A stretch of 64,000 nt of DNA from an uncultured Verrucomicrobiota bacterium (GTDB taxonomy: Bacteria > Verrucomicrobiota > Verrucomicrobiia > Limisphaerales > UBA9464). The translations under genes were made by a program, and so were the position numbers. Under the pieces are notes generated by a model that ran no database searches, was not told the origin of the DNA, and saw only the letters and a program-made list of their open reading frames with translations. This document shows, piece after piece, positions 28,597 through 37,347 of this stretch. The DNA lies in the NCBI GenBank assembly GCA_903842505.1, contig CAIMMI010000337.1, forward strand, positions 1-64,000, read 5' to 3'. Every line of letters starts with the position of its first letter. Within the stretch, counting starts at the first letter, position 1.

Positions 28597-29229
28597 ATGA
28601 AGGAAGCCTACATAGCGGCGAAGGAACGCTGGGCCCGGAAGATGTCGGGACAGGAGAGATCCGAGGTTCGCTCCGGGGATCGGTTGCCACCCGGGCAACG
28701 GCAGGTAACCAATTTTCCGGTACTCGATCTTGGGATCAAGCCGGAGATCCCGACGGATCGATGGGAGTTGAAGATCGGAGGACACGTTGAGAATCCCGTG
28801 ACGCTGAGTTGGGCGGATTTTCAGGCGCTGCCGCAATTTGACGACGTGAGCGATTTCCACTGCGTCACGACCTGGAGCCAGTACGACATGCCGTGGCGTG
28901 GGGTGGCTTTCTTCACGCTCGCCGATCTCGTGAGGCCCAAGGCCTCCGCGTCCCACGTCTTCTTCAAGAGCCACGACGGGTATTCCACGAACAACCCATT
29001 GGACGTGTGCATGGACGACGACGTCCTGATCGCCCATTCTTGGAACCATGCGCCATTGCCGGTCGAGCATGGGGGCCCCGCTCGGGTCATCGTGCCCAAG
29101 CGCTACGCCTGGAAGGGGGCGAAGTGGATCCGTGAGATCACGTTTCTGGACCGCGACATCCTGGGTTTCTGGGAGGTTCGTGGGTATTCGAACACGGCGG
29201 ACCCGTGGACGGAGGACCGCTTCTCGTGA
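28597..29229 (+). CDS. Sulfite oxidase-like molybdopterin oxidoreductase (cytoplasmic)
   Basis: 210 residues. Oxidoreductase molybdopterin-binding domain with the Mo-ligand C89 in VSDFHCVTTWS, preceded by the family's GHVENPVTLSWADFQALP. Conserved later parts are FKSHDGYSTN, HGGPARVIVPKRYAWKGAKWI and a C-terminal GFWEVRGYSN. No signal peptide and no heme domain, unlike true sulfite oxidases and MsrP. Substrate unproven. The stop overlaps the start of comB (GTGA), suggesting joint use in sulfur metabolism. Confidence 0.85.
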   Translation: MKEAYIAAKERWARKMSGQERSEVRSGDRLPPGQRQVTNFPVLDLGIKPEIPTDRWELKIGGHVENPVTLSWADFQALPQFDDVSDFHCVTTWSQYDMPWRGVAFFTLADLVRPKASASHVFFKSHDGYSTNNPLDVCMDDDVLIAHSWNHAPLPVEHGGPARVIVPKRYAWKGAKWIREITFLDRDILGFWEVRGYSNTADPWTEDRFS

Positions 29230-30026
29230 GTGCTTCCAGGCAATCGGGGCAGACGCTGGACGTGTTGTTCACACCGGCTGATTTTGGTGCGCTTGCCCGC
29301 CGGGACCTGAGTCAAACGACCTGTGCCGTCTTTGACGTATTGCGGGCTACCACCAGCCTGCTGACGGCTTTGGCGGCGGGGGCAAAAGCGGTCATTCCCG
29401 CAGCGGACATTCCCGAGGCCCTCGTCTGGAAAGCGCGCTTGCCACACGCCTTGCTCGCGGGTGAGCGCGATGGACGTCGGATCCTTCGTCACCTGACCGG
29501 GACGGTGGACTTCGACTTCGGAAACTCACCCCGGGAATTCACTGCTGAACGGGTTGTCGGCCGAACGTTGATCGCGACGACCACGAATGGAACGCGCGCT
29601 CTCCGGGCCTGTGTCGGTGCGCGTGCGGTGCTGGCTGCCTCCCTTCGCAATGCCGCCGCCGTCGCCGATTGGATCTCGGCGAATCCCTCGAAGGAATGCG
29701 TGCTGGTTTGCAGCGGCACTTATGAGGATTCGTCTTACGAGGACGTGCTCGGGGCTGGGGCCGTGGTGGACCGGTTGTGGGACCGGTTGCACGGGGTGGA
29801 GGTGCTCGATGGGGCCCGGATGGCGCGACTGATCTATCTGGCGGCGCGGTCGGATCTGGTGGGTGCCATGGCGGATCATGCACGCAATGGACGTCGCCTT
29901 CGTTCCCTCCCGGATCTCGCGCCAGACCTGGCTGTTTGCGCTTCCGAAGATGACCTCTGCTTCGTTGGCCGGCTCGGTCCGGACGGGGCCATCCGGATCC
30001 CCGATGGAGAGTGCGCGGTGTCCTAG
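29226..30026 (+). CDS. comB: 2-phosphosulfolactate phosphatase family protein (ComB)
   Basis: 266 residues from GTG 29226. This start overlaps the previous stop and has GGAGG at 29211-29215, a good ribosome site; a GTG at 29205 is less likely. ComB removes phosphate from 2-phosphosulfolactate. Family segments CAVFDVLRATTSLLTALAAGA, TTNGTRALRACVGA, LVCSGTYEDSSYEDVLGAGAVVDRL and the C-terminal DLAVCASEDDLCFV are all present. It is part of coenzyme M synthesis in methanogens, but many bacteria have it without the rest. ComA, which adds sulfite to PEP, is not nearby. Ends 4 bases into the convergent Nudix gene. Confidence 0.88.
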   Translation: MSASRQSGQTLDVLFTPADFGALARRDLSQTTCAVFDVLRATTSLLTALAAGAKAVIPAADIPEALVWKARLPHALLAGERDGRRILRHLTGTVDFDFGNSPREFTAERVVGRTLIATTTNGTRALRACVGARAVLAASLRNAAAVADWISANPSKECVLVCSGTYEDSSYEDVLGAGAVVDRLWDRLHGVEVLDGARMARLIYLAARSDLVGAMADHARNGRRLRSLPDLAPDLAVCASEDDLCFVGRLGPDGAIRIPDGECAVS

Positions 30027-30544
30027 GCCGTTTCACCGAGTCGGAGCCGGGCGACCGACCAGAGTACCCGGAATGCCGAGGCAAAGTCTTCCGGGTGGGC
30101 GGCGATCCAGGAGTCGATGGTGCGGGGCAGAAACCAGGCGCCGCCGCGGACCTCGGACTGCTGGAGGACGAAGGGCCCTTCGCTGGATACTCGGTAGACC
30201 CAGCAGAACTCCATGCCGGTTGCCTCCGTCGCCTCCAGACGGAACCACCGAACGGGAGGTGTTTCGGGAATCAAGCCCAGTTCCTCTCCGAGTTCGCGGA
30301 TGGCGCAGGCGTCGTATTCCTCGCCGGAATCGACATGGCCCGCTGCGGACGAATCCCAGACTCCGGGCCACATGTCCTTGAGAAGCGAGCGTTGCTGCAG
30401 GAACAACTCCCCGCGTCGATTGAAAATCAGCATGTGGGTGGCACGGTGCCGGAGTCCGAGGCGATGAACTTCCGGTCGTGGAAGTTGTTGAATGACCTGA
30501 TCCTGTTCATCGACAACGTCAAAGATCTCCATGTGCGCGCTCAT
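30023..30544 (-). CDS. Nudix hydrolase
   Basis: 173 residues (a second Met at residue 5 could also start). The Nudix box is exact: G69-HVDSGEEYDACAIRELGEELG-L91, fitting GX5EX7REUXEEXGU. The preceding RATHMLIFNRRGELFLQQRS and the overall layout match the YfcD / isopentenyl-diphosphate isomerase-like subgroup. Cleaves a nucleoside diphosphate linked to another group; substrate unknown. Confidence 0.9.
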   Translation of the reverse strand: MSAHMEIFDVVDEQDQVIQQLPRPEVHRLGLRHRATHMLIFNRRGELFLQQRSLLKDMWPGVWDSSAAGHVDSGEEYDACAIRELGEELGLIPETPPVRWFRLEATEATGMEFCWVYRVSSEGPFVLQQSEVRGGAWFLPRTIDSWIAAHPEDFASAFRVLWSVARLRLGETA

Positions 30545-30745
30545 GCATGGGGAGGCTGGCCACCGCCGACAACGGGGTCAATGGAGCGCTCGGACTGCTG
30601 TGCCACACCGTCCTCCGGCTGTGTCGGGTGCGCCGGTGGCGATGGGCGCTGTTGGTGTTGCGTTGCGGGTTCATTTGCTGTCCCTCCGGCTTTTGATCTC
30701 GCGCCCGAGCCACTGGTTTATCAGACTTAGTGCAGATTAGGATAT

Positions 30746-31474
30746 ATGATCGGACTGCTCTACTACGACCCCTACTTCTGGGTGACCATCCCGGGAATCC
30801 TGATTGCAATCTGGGCGCAGATGCGGCTTTCGAGTGCCTACGGAAAGCAGTCGCGCGTGGGGACGGCCCGGGGCGTGACGGGTGCGCATGCGGCCAGGCA
30901 CATCCTGGACCGCAATGGGATGGCCAACGTGGAGGTGTACCGGGTGCAGGGGCATCTGACGGATCACTATGATCCGAGCAAGCGGGCGGTATTCCTGTCC
31001 TCGGAGGTCCACGACACGCCGTCGATCGCGGCGGTGGGCATTGCGGCCCACGAGGTGGGGCACGCGATTCAGCACAAGACCGGCTACGCGTGGCTGGGGA
31101 TGCGGATGGCGATGGTTGGCGTCACTGGATTCGCCAGCAAGGCGTCCTGGTTCATCCTCATGGCGGGCATGCTCCTCGCGAACATGAGCCCGCGAGGTGG
31201 GCTGGGCAGGACCCTGATGTTCTGGGGAATCGTGCTGTTCGCGGTCACGGTGGCATTTCAGGTCATCACCTTGCCGGTGGAGTACGATGCGAGCAATCGG
31301 GCGAAGCGGGAGCTGGAGCGTCTGGGAATCATCATTCCTGAGGAAAGGGCGGCCGTGTCGAGCGTGCTGTCGGCTGCGGCGCTCACGTATGTGGCGGGAA
31401 TGGTGTCAGCGATCCTGGAGTTGCTCCACCTGCTGCTGATCTTCCGGGGCCAGCGCAGCAATGATGACCGATAG
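30746..31474 (+). CDS. yugP: Zinc metallopeptidase of the YugP family, membrane-bound
   Basis: 242 residues. HEVGH (H102, E103, H106) is the zinc motif, in IAAHEVGHAIQHKTGYAWL. Membrane helices lie at about 8-25, 133-150, 158-178 and 215-235. The YDPYFW opening and LPVEYDASNRAKRELE, with its third zinc ligand region, are family signatures. Role unknown; it is a membrane protein protease or quality-control candidate. Ends in the region where the solute-binding protein frame begins. Confidence 0.9.
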   Translation: MIGLLYYDPYFWVTIPGILIAIWAQMRLSSAYGKQSRVGTARGVTGAHAARHILDRNGMANVEVYRVQGHLTDHYDPSKRAVFLSSEVHDTPSIAAVGIAAHEVGHAIQHKTGYAWLGMRMAMVGVTGFASKASWFILMAGMLLANMSPRGGLGRTLMFWGIVLFAVTVAFQVITLPVEYDASNRAKRELERLGIIIPEERAAVSSVLSAAALTYVAGMVSAILELLHLLLIFRGQRSNDDR

Positions 31475-31541
31475 CAAGGTCCGTTGGCTCGCGGTCGTCC
31501 TCGCCTGGATCCGGGATTGCCGCTGGGAACCGGGTGGCGGG

Positions 31542-32915
31542 ATGGCTAGCCTCGGGTTCGTGGTTCGGGAATCCCATCTTGCCCGCTGGTTGGGCGCGCT
31601 GCTCCTCCTCGTCTATCCCTTCGGGTTCGTGGGGCAGGGACTCGCGGTGGAATCGGTGATCGTTCTGACTCCCCACCCCGAGGAGATTCGTCAGGAGTTC
31701 GAGGCGGGGTTCGCGGCGTGGCATCAGGAACGGTATGGCCAGCCTGCCCGGATCGAGTGGCGGGACGTGGGAGGGTCCGGCGAGGCACAACGCTTTGTCG
31801 AATCGGAGTTTGCCTCGAAGCCGGGAGGCATCGGGATCGATGTGTTTTTTGGCGGAGGCCCTGAACCGTTTCTGGCGTTGGCAGATCGAAAGTGGGTTGA
31901 GGTGCACCGGCCGGTTGCCGAGATTTTTGACGGCATCGCGACCCACGCCAATGGAGCGGAAGTCTACGATCCGGGATTGAGTTGGTACGGGGCGTGTCTC
32001 TCGAGTTTTGGGATCCTTCAGAATACCCGGGTGCAGCGGTTGGTGGGATTGCCGCTGGTGCAGCGTTGGGAGGAGTTGGCGGATCCGGCGTTGCTGGGAT
32101 GGGTTGGGGCAGGGGACCCGCGATTGAGCGGGACGATGAACAACATGTACGAGGCGTTCCTGCAGGCCTACGGGTGGGAACGGGGTTGGCAGTTGCTGGC
32201 CCGCATCGGCGGAAATGTTCGGCAGTTTGACCGGTTGAGTTCGTCGACCGCGAAGGAGGCCTTGCTCGGTCAGGTCGCCTATGCCTTCTGCATCGACTAC
32301 TACGGGTTTATCCAGATCGAGGCCAGTGGTCCGACGAACATGACCTTCGTCCTGCCCTCGGATTTCGTGTCCATCAGTCCGGATGGTATCGCGATTCTGA
32401 AGGGGGCGCCGCACCGGGAGTTGGCGGGGCGGTTGTTGGACTTTGTGCTGGGCGATGCCGGGCAGCGGTTGTGGCTCCTGCCCGCCGGGCATCCTCAGGG
32501 GCCACGCCGTCACTCGCTCGTGCGGCTTCCGGTTCGGCCAGCCCTTTACACGACCTTTGCAGGTCAGTCCCCGATTCCGGTCAATCCGTTCACCGTGAAA
32601 TCCGGGTTCCGGTACAACGCGCGGACGGCCCGGGCGAGACGGGACATTGTCCGGAACCTGTTCGGATCGGTCTTTGTCGATGCCCACCCGGAGTTGGTGA
32701 AGGCTTGCCGTCACCTCGCTGAGACGAAGGCTTCCGAGGCGGTCTGGCGGGAACTTGGGACGGTGCCGTTGACCGAGGCCGAAGCGTTGGTCCTGGCGAA
32801 GGGTGAGTGGACGAATGCCGAGGCCCGGAACCGGTTGCGGGCCGGTTGGCAGCATTGGGCGGAGTTGAAGTACCGCCGCCTCGCCGCCGTTCCATCTACC
32901 GCCGCCTCCCCGTGA
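31542..32915 (+). CDS. Extracellular solute-binding protein of an ABC importer (iron/polyamine type)
   Basis: 457 residues from ATG 31542, which places a signal-like segment (RWLGALLLLVYPFGFVGQGLA) near the N-terminus; an ATG at 31461, overlapping yugP, would add 27 residues. The mature part resembles AfuA/FbpA-type binding proteins (VIVLTPHPEEIRQEFEAGF, GIDVFFGGGPEPFLALAD, then PVNPFTVKSGFRYN). The C-terminal 100 residues are helical and unusual. It is followed 4 bases later by the ATPase gene, but no permease is present. Confidence 0.8.
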   Translation: MASLGFVVRESHLARWLGALLLLVYPFGFVGQGLAVESVIVLTPHPEEIRQEFEAGFAAWHQERYGQPARIEWRDVGGSGEAQRFVESEFASKPGGIGIDVFFGGGPEPFLALADRKWVEVHRPVAEIFDGIATHANGAEVYDPGLSWYGACLSSFGILQNTRVQRLVGLPLVQRWEELADPALLGWVGAGDPRLSGTMNNMYEAFLQAYGWERGWQLLARIGGNVRQFDRLSSSTAKEALLGQVAYAFCIDYYGFIQIEASGPTNMTFVLPSDFVSISPDGIAILKGAPHRELAGRLLDFVLGDAGQRLWLLPAGHPQGPRRHSLVRLPVRPALYTTFAGQSPIPVNPFTVKSGFRYNARTARARRDIVRNLFGSVFVDAHPELVKACRHLAETKASEAVWRELGTVPLTEAEALVLAKGEWTNAEARNRLRAGWQHWAELKYRRLAAVPSTAASP

Positions 32916-32919
32916 TGCC

Positions 32920-33969
32920 ATGCAGATCTCGATCCGAAACCTGACCAAGAGCTTTGGCTCAACGCCTGTCCTGCATTCGATCTCGCTGGAGATCCGGGAC
33001 GGTGAATTGTTCTTCCTTCTTGGCCCTTCCGGGTGCGGCAAGACCACGCTGCTCCGGTTGATCGCCGGTTTCTATCCGCCGGACAACGGCGACATCCGGT
33101 TTGGTGACCGCGACGTCAGCGCGGTGCCGCCGCATCAGCGTAACGCCGGCATGGTATTCCAGAGTTATGCCCTGTGGCCGCACATGACGGTGGCGGAGAA
33201 CGTGGCTTATGGCCTCGACGTCCGGAACGTTCCTCCCGCAGAGCGCAACAACCGGGTCCGGGAAGCGCTGGCAATGGTCCGGATGGAGGAGTTGGCCGCG
33301 CGGTCTCCGAACCAGTTGTCCGGCGGCCAGCAGCAGCGGGTGGCGCTGGCCCGGGCGCTGGTGATCCGCCCCGATGTCCTGCTGCTGGACGAACCCCTCT
33401 CGAACCTGGACGCACGGTTGCGTCTGGAGATGCGGGACGAAATTCGCCGGCTGCATTCCGAGTTGAAGCTGACGACGGTGTACGTGACGCACGATCAGAA
33501 GGAGGCCCTCTCGCTGGCGGATCGCATGGCGGTGCTGAAGGGCGGGGTGGTGGAGCAGTTGGCGGATCCGCGGACTGTGTACCGGCGTCCGTCCTCCCGC
33601 TTCGTGGCGGACTTCATCGGCGAAGCAAACTGGCTCGAAGGGGAGATCGTTCGGGCCGATGCGGATGCCGTCGTGATCCGAACCGGGCTTGGGGAGTTTG
33701 CGTCGACGCCGCGGGTGGGGTTGCGCCCGTCCATGCCCGTGTGGCTGGGGATCCGGCCCGAGGCATTGCACGCGGGAGGTGCCGAGTTGAACCGGTTCGA
33801 TGCCGAACTCCATCAGACAAACTACCTGGGTGAGATCGAGGAATACGTGCTGCAGGCCGGGGGCACGACCTTCAAGTGTTTCGTCCAGAACCCTGAGTTG
33901 GCATTGGCTGCCGGGACTCGTCTGAAGGTGTCCGTGCGTCCGGACGACCTCCTGGTTCTGCCTCGGTAG
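32920..33969 (+). CDS. ABC importer ATP-binding subunit (FbpC/PotA-like)
   Basis: 349 residues. Walker [10 protein letters not shown] at 35-43, signature [15 protein letters not shown], Walker B LLLDEPLSNLDARLR, switch His in VTHDQKEALSLADRMAV. A C-terminal TOBE domain (about 240-345) marks the Fe3+/spermidine/molybdate importer group. It is coupled to the binding-protein gene upstream. The inner membrane permease normally found in this operon is missing, so the transporter must be completed from elsewhere. Confidence 0.92.
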   Translation: MQISIRNLTKSFGSTPVLHSISLEIRDGELFFLLGPSGCGKTTLLRLIAGFYPPDNGDIRFGDRDVSAVPPHQRNAGMVFQSYALWPHMTVAENVAYGLDVRNVPPAERNNRVREALAMVRMEELAARSPNQLSGGQQQRVALARALVIRPDVLLLDEPLSNLDARLRLEMRDEIRRLHSELKLTTVYVTHDQKEALSLADRMAVLKGGVVEQLADPRTVYRRPSSRFVADFIGEANWLEGEIVRADADAVVIRTGLGEFASTPRVGLRPSMPVWLGIRPEALHAGGAELNRFDAELHQTNYLGEIEEYVLQAGGTTFKCFVQNPELALAAGTRLKVSVRPDDLLVLPR

Positions 33970-33978
33970 TTCGGTGGG

Positions 33979-36945
33979 CTAGCGGGCTGTCTGGATGAAG
34001 GCGATCAGATCCCGGAGGTCCTTCGGGCTCCGTCCTGCTTCCAGGCCTTCCGGCATCAGCGACAACCCGCTGCTCTCCAATTGCACGACGTCCTTCCGGG
34101 CGATCCGGATCCTTTGTCCGGCCGCCTGGACCAGCGTGACCTGATCGGGGGCGTCCTGAGCCAGCAGACCGACGTGGCTTTCGCCATCGCGGGTCCCGAT
34201 CTGGTAGGCAACGAAGCCGGGATTGATGGCCATGTTCGGGTCGAGGATGTTGCCGAGGAGATCCTCGATGCTCCGGTGGGCGACGCCGGAGAGGTCCGGG
34301 CCAACACGGATGCCGAGGTTACCGCACTGGTGACACTGGGCGCAGGCCTGTTGGAAGACAGCCCGGCCATTGGCTGCATCTCCGTCCTTCGGCAGTTGGG
34401 TGAGCCATTCGTCCACGAGTTTACGTCGGTTCGAGTACTCTTCGTCGGAGAAGAACCGGGCGGCGCGGGTGGCCGTGTCGCGGTTGCTGCTACGGAGGAG
34501 TCGGCGGCGTTGTTCGAGGTCGAGGCTGAGTTCACCGGCCGTGATCTTCCGGGCTTCGAGTGCCGAAAGGAGAACGTCATGAAGGGCGCGGCGCTCCAGA
34601 AGCAGGGCGAGCGCGCGGGGTCGCACCTCGGGACCCAGGGTTCGCCATTGGTTGATCAGCAGCGGCCCCAGGGCCGACCCGCTTTGGTTGCGAAGATGGG
34701 TCATGGCCGCAAGCTGGATGCTGGATGGTTCGCGACCATCGAGCAGCCCAACCAGGTCCGCGGAGGCGTCTGACTCCAGGCTGATCAGATCCATGGATTG
34801 GATCCGTGATGCGACTGGAAGTGCGCGGTCCATCGCCCGGGAGCGGGCGGTCGCCATCCGCGTTGGATTCCGTCGCTGGTCACCGCCCAGGGAAGCAAGT
34901 TTCCAGACGGCCGCGAGTTCCTCGTCGTCCGCCTTTTCCTCCAGGGCTCGCCAGGCTTCGATGTCCGGCTGGTTCCAGACCGGTTGTTCGTCGCGACGTT
35001 TCATTCCGCGCGCGAGTCCTCGCAGGATCTCGAGGCGAGCCGCGCGTGGGACGTCAGCGCGAAGTCTGCTGCCGACCCGGGGAATCTCGGAACTCCCAAG
35101 CCTTGGATCGGCAGCCAACAATTCCGCGAGTTCACCCAAGGCCGCGCCGGCGCCGGGATCGGCCGTGAACGAGGCCGAGGTGAGGAGGTCGTTCAGGACC
35201 CGGACCTTGTTCGACGAATGCAGCACTGCCAGGACTGCCCGTCGGATCCAGGGATCCCCGGCGTCCGCTGCCAGAAGTTGCCTCAGTGCATCGGCCGTGA
35301 CCGGATCCGCCGCACCCTTGAGCGCGAGGGTTGCCTGAAAGCGGACGCGGGGTGATGGGTCGCGGGTCAGCGACTGAATCGTTGGGAGGAGGGCCGACGG
35401 GTAGCCCGGATGCGTCGCCACCCAGCGCAGGGCGGCCTCGCGGACGCCGGGCGCGGGGTCCGCCAGAGCCAGGGCCAGGGAATCGGCGGAGAGCAACCCG
35501 AGACCGCCCAGCGTCCAAAGTGCGTGAACCCGCCCGGAAGGTGCCGCCGGCGATCCGGTGTGGCTCGTCATCTGGCGCAGGATTGCTCCCCGGACATGGG
35601 TTGCCCGACGTTCAATCAGCAGCCGCTGCGCCGTTACCCGCCACCACTGATCCGGGTGCGCCAGCAATTCCACGAGGGCGGTCTCGTCATCGAGTCGAAC
35701 CGGAGATGGAGGGCGCGTTCCCCAGGTCCGCGGCGCAATCCGCCAGATACGGCCGCGGTCTGAACCGGCCCGGATGTCCTGCTTCGCCCGGAGCTTGGCC
35801 GGAATGTAATCCGGGTGCTCGATGACGTCCCGCTGCATGTCGAGCAGGTACAGGGCTCCATCCGGACCGTGCTCCAGCCCGACCGGTCGGAAATTCGGAT
35901 CCCGGCTGGCCAGGAATTCGTGGTCAGATTCCTTCGCGGCCCGGCTGGCGACAAAGGCGGATCCCCGGGTCTGGATGACTTCGCGATGCACCAGATTGCC
36001 GACGACATCGCAGACGAACACGGCGCCTTGCAGATCCTGGGGCCAGCCCGCGGCCGAAAGGTGTCCCATGCCGCCGGCGGCCGAGAAATACCCGGATTGC
36101 TCGGGATGATTGGGGCGTGTGACGGCATCGGAGACCGGGAAGATCCGGGCCATTTCGCCGTGATCCGAGATGCTGGTCGTGGTTGGGGTATCCGGGAAGC
36201 CGGGTTGGTCGCGGTAGTCGGCCAGATCCAGATAGCGATGCTGGATATGATCGATGTTGTAGGTGGTGAAGGGGTGTCCCCAATCGTCGAAGACCAGCCC
36301 AAAACCGCCTCCGGTGCGTCCGGTCAGTCCGACGCGGCCTGTGTCGGGGTCAAAGGCGAAATCGTTCTCCCCGAGTTCGAGCCATTCGGTGCCCGACCTG
36401 GGCGAGCGGAGTCGGCCGCCGTTTCCGCCATTCGCCCCGTGGATCCGACTGTCCGGTCCAAACCGCAACCCGTTCACCAGGCTGTCGCTGACACCCCGGA
36501 GGAAACCCGTCACGAGAACCTCCCGGACGTCCGCCTGGCCGTCCCCGTTGGTATCCTTGAGGTAGAGGATCTCCGGCGCCGCCGCCACCAGGACCCCGCC
36601 TCGCCACGGCGTGACCGAGGTCACGTAGGAAAGGTCGCGGGCGAAAAGGGTGGACCGATCCACGCGACCGTCCCGATCGACATCCTCGAGGAGTCGGATG
36701 GTGGAGCCCGCCTGACCTTCCGGACCGGCGCCGTACGGGTAGTCGCGGCATTCAGCGATCCAGGCGCGGCCGCGCTCATCAAAGGCCATCGCGACCGGAT
36801 CGATGACATCGGGTTCTGCCGCCCAAAGCCGGATCTCGAGCCGGGAATCCAACTGGAAATCGGTGGGCGACGGAGGCGCGGCCAGGCCAGTCAGGGTCCA
36901 CGCAACCCAGGGCAACCAATGACGGAAGCGCATAGGCTTCAGCAT
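33979..36945 (-). CDS. PVC-type membrane-bound dehydrogenase with HEAT repeats and cytochrome c domain
   Basis: 988 residues from ATG 36945 (36933 also possible); the frame runs further upstream without homology. After a signal peptide (FRHWLPWVAWTLTGLAAP) comes a beta-propeller of the putative membrane-bound dehydrogenase type (LWAAEPDVIDPVAMAFDERGRAWIAECRDYP, GLRFGPDSRIHGANG, EHGPDGALYLLDMQRDVIEHPDYIP). HEAT-like helices fill the middle, and a C-terminal cytochrome c domain has CAQCH. Many of these occur per genome in Verrucomicrobiota and Planctomycetes. They are thought to oxidise sugars or alcohols in the periplasm; substrate unknown. Confidence 0.9.
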   Translation of the reverse strand: MLKPMRFRHWLPWVAWTLTGLAAPPSPTDFQLDSRLEIRLWAAEPDVIDPVAMAFDERGRAWIAECRDYPYGAGPEGQAGSTIRLLEDVDRDGRVDRSTLFARDLSYVTSVTPWRGGVLVAAAPEILYLKDTNGDGQADVREVLVTGFLRGVSDSLVNGLRFGPDSRIHGANGGNGGRLRSPRSGTEWLELGENDFAFDPDTGRVGLTGRTGGGFGLVFDDWGHPFTTYNIDHIQHRYLDLADYRDQPGFPDTPTTTSISDHGEMARIFPVSDAVTRPNHPEQSGYFSAAGGMGHLSAAGWPQDLQGAVFVCDVVGNLVHREVIQTRGSAFVASRAAKESDHEFLASRDPNFRPVGLEHGPDGALYLLDMQRDVIEHPDYIPAKLRAKQDIRAGSDRGRIWRIAPRTWGTRPPSPVRLDDETALVELLAHPDQWWRVTAQRLLIERRATHVRGAILRQMTSHTGSPAAPSGRVHALWTLGGLGLLSADSLALALADPAPGVREAALRWVATHPGYPSALLPTIQSLTRDPSPRVRFQATLALKGAADPVTADALRQLLAADAGDPWIRRAVLAVLHSSNKVRVLNDLLTSASFTADPGAGAALGELAELLAADPRLGSSEIPRVGSRLRADVPRAARLEILRGLARGMKRRDEQPVWNQPDIEAWRALEEKADDEELAAVWKLASLGGDQRRNPTRMATARSRAMDRALPVASRIQSMDLISLESDASADLVGLLDGREPSSIQLAAMTHLRNQSGSALGPLLINQWRTLGPEVRPRALALLLERRALHDVLLSALEARKITAGELSLDLEQRRRLLRSSNRDTATRAARFFSDEEYSNRRKLVDEWLTQLPKDGDAANGRAVFQQACAQCHQCGNLGIRVGPDLSGVAHRSIEDLLGNILDPNMAINPGFVAYQIGTRDGESHVGLLAQDAPDQVTLVQAAGQRIRIARKDVVQLESSGLSLMPEGLEAGRSPKDLRDLIAFIQTAR

Positions 36946-37052
36946 GACCACGGCGGGGCGCGGCCGGAAGGGGTGAGTTGGGGGAGTTTGGATGGTTCTC
37001 CGTCTGGCAACTTGAGGGTTGCGGTGAAGGGGGGCATACCTATTCTGTGCCC

Positions 37053-37277
37053 ATGAAATTTGGGCGAAAGCTGCTCCTGATGGCCGGTGCACTCGCGATG
37101 GGTGGTATCGCGGGTGGATGCGGCGGCGTGAATGCGACGGGGAGTGTCTCCCCGGCCACCTTCCTCCTGCCCGGGATCATGTACCGGACCCCGGCAGCCA
37201 AGCCCCTCGATGAGGTCCGCGACCCGGAAGTCGCCCGGACCACCGCCGCGGATACCGGTTCAGCGGGCCAACCCTGA
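37053..37277 (+). CDS. Small putative lipoprotein
   Basis: 74 residues. MKFGRKLLLMAGALAMGGIAGGC makes a lipoprotein-like signal with Cys23 (lipobox AGGC, weak). A G-rich GAAGGGGGG stretch lies about 16 bases before the ATG. The remainder is Pro/Ala/Thr-rich and shows no family I recognise. Transcribed toward hpnH, 70 bases upstream of it. Confidence 0.6.
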   Translation: MKFGRKLLLMAGALAMGGIAGGCGGVNATGSVSPATFLLPGIMYRTPAAKPLDEVRDPEVARTTAADTGSAGQP

Positions 37278-37347
37278 ATCTGGCTGAATTCGTCTTCCGG
37301 CTGTTTTAGCGGCTACCACCGACATCTTTTCCCAGTTCGTCCCAATC

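Noticed and set aside
31383..33047. A 554-codon minus-strand frame opposite the solute-binding protein gene
   Set aside because: Shadow frame of a GC-rich gene: Pro/Arg-rich, no domain, while the plus strand shows a signal peptide and a clear binding-protein fold.
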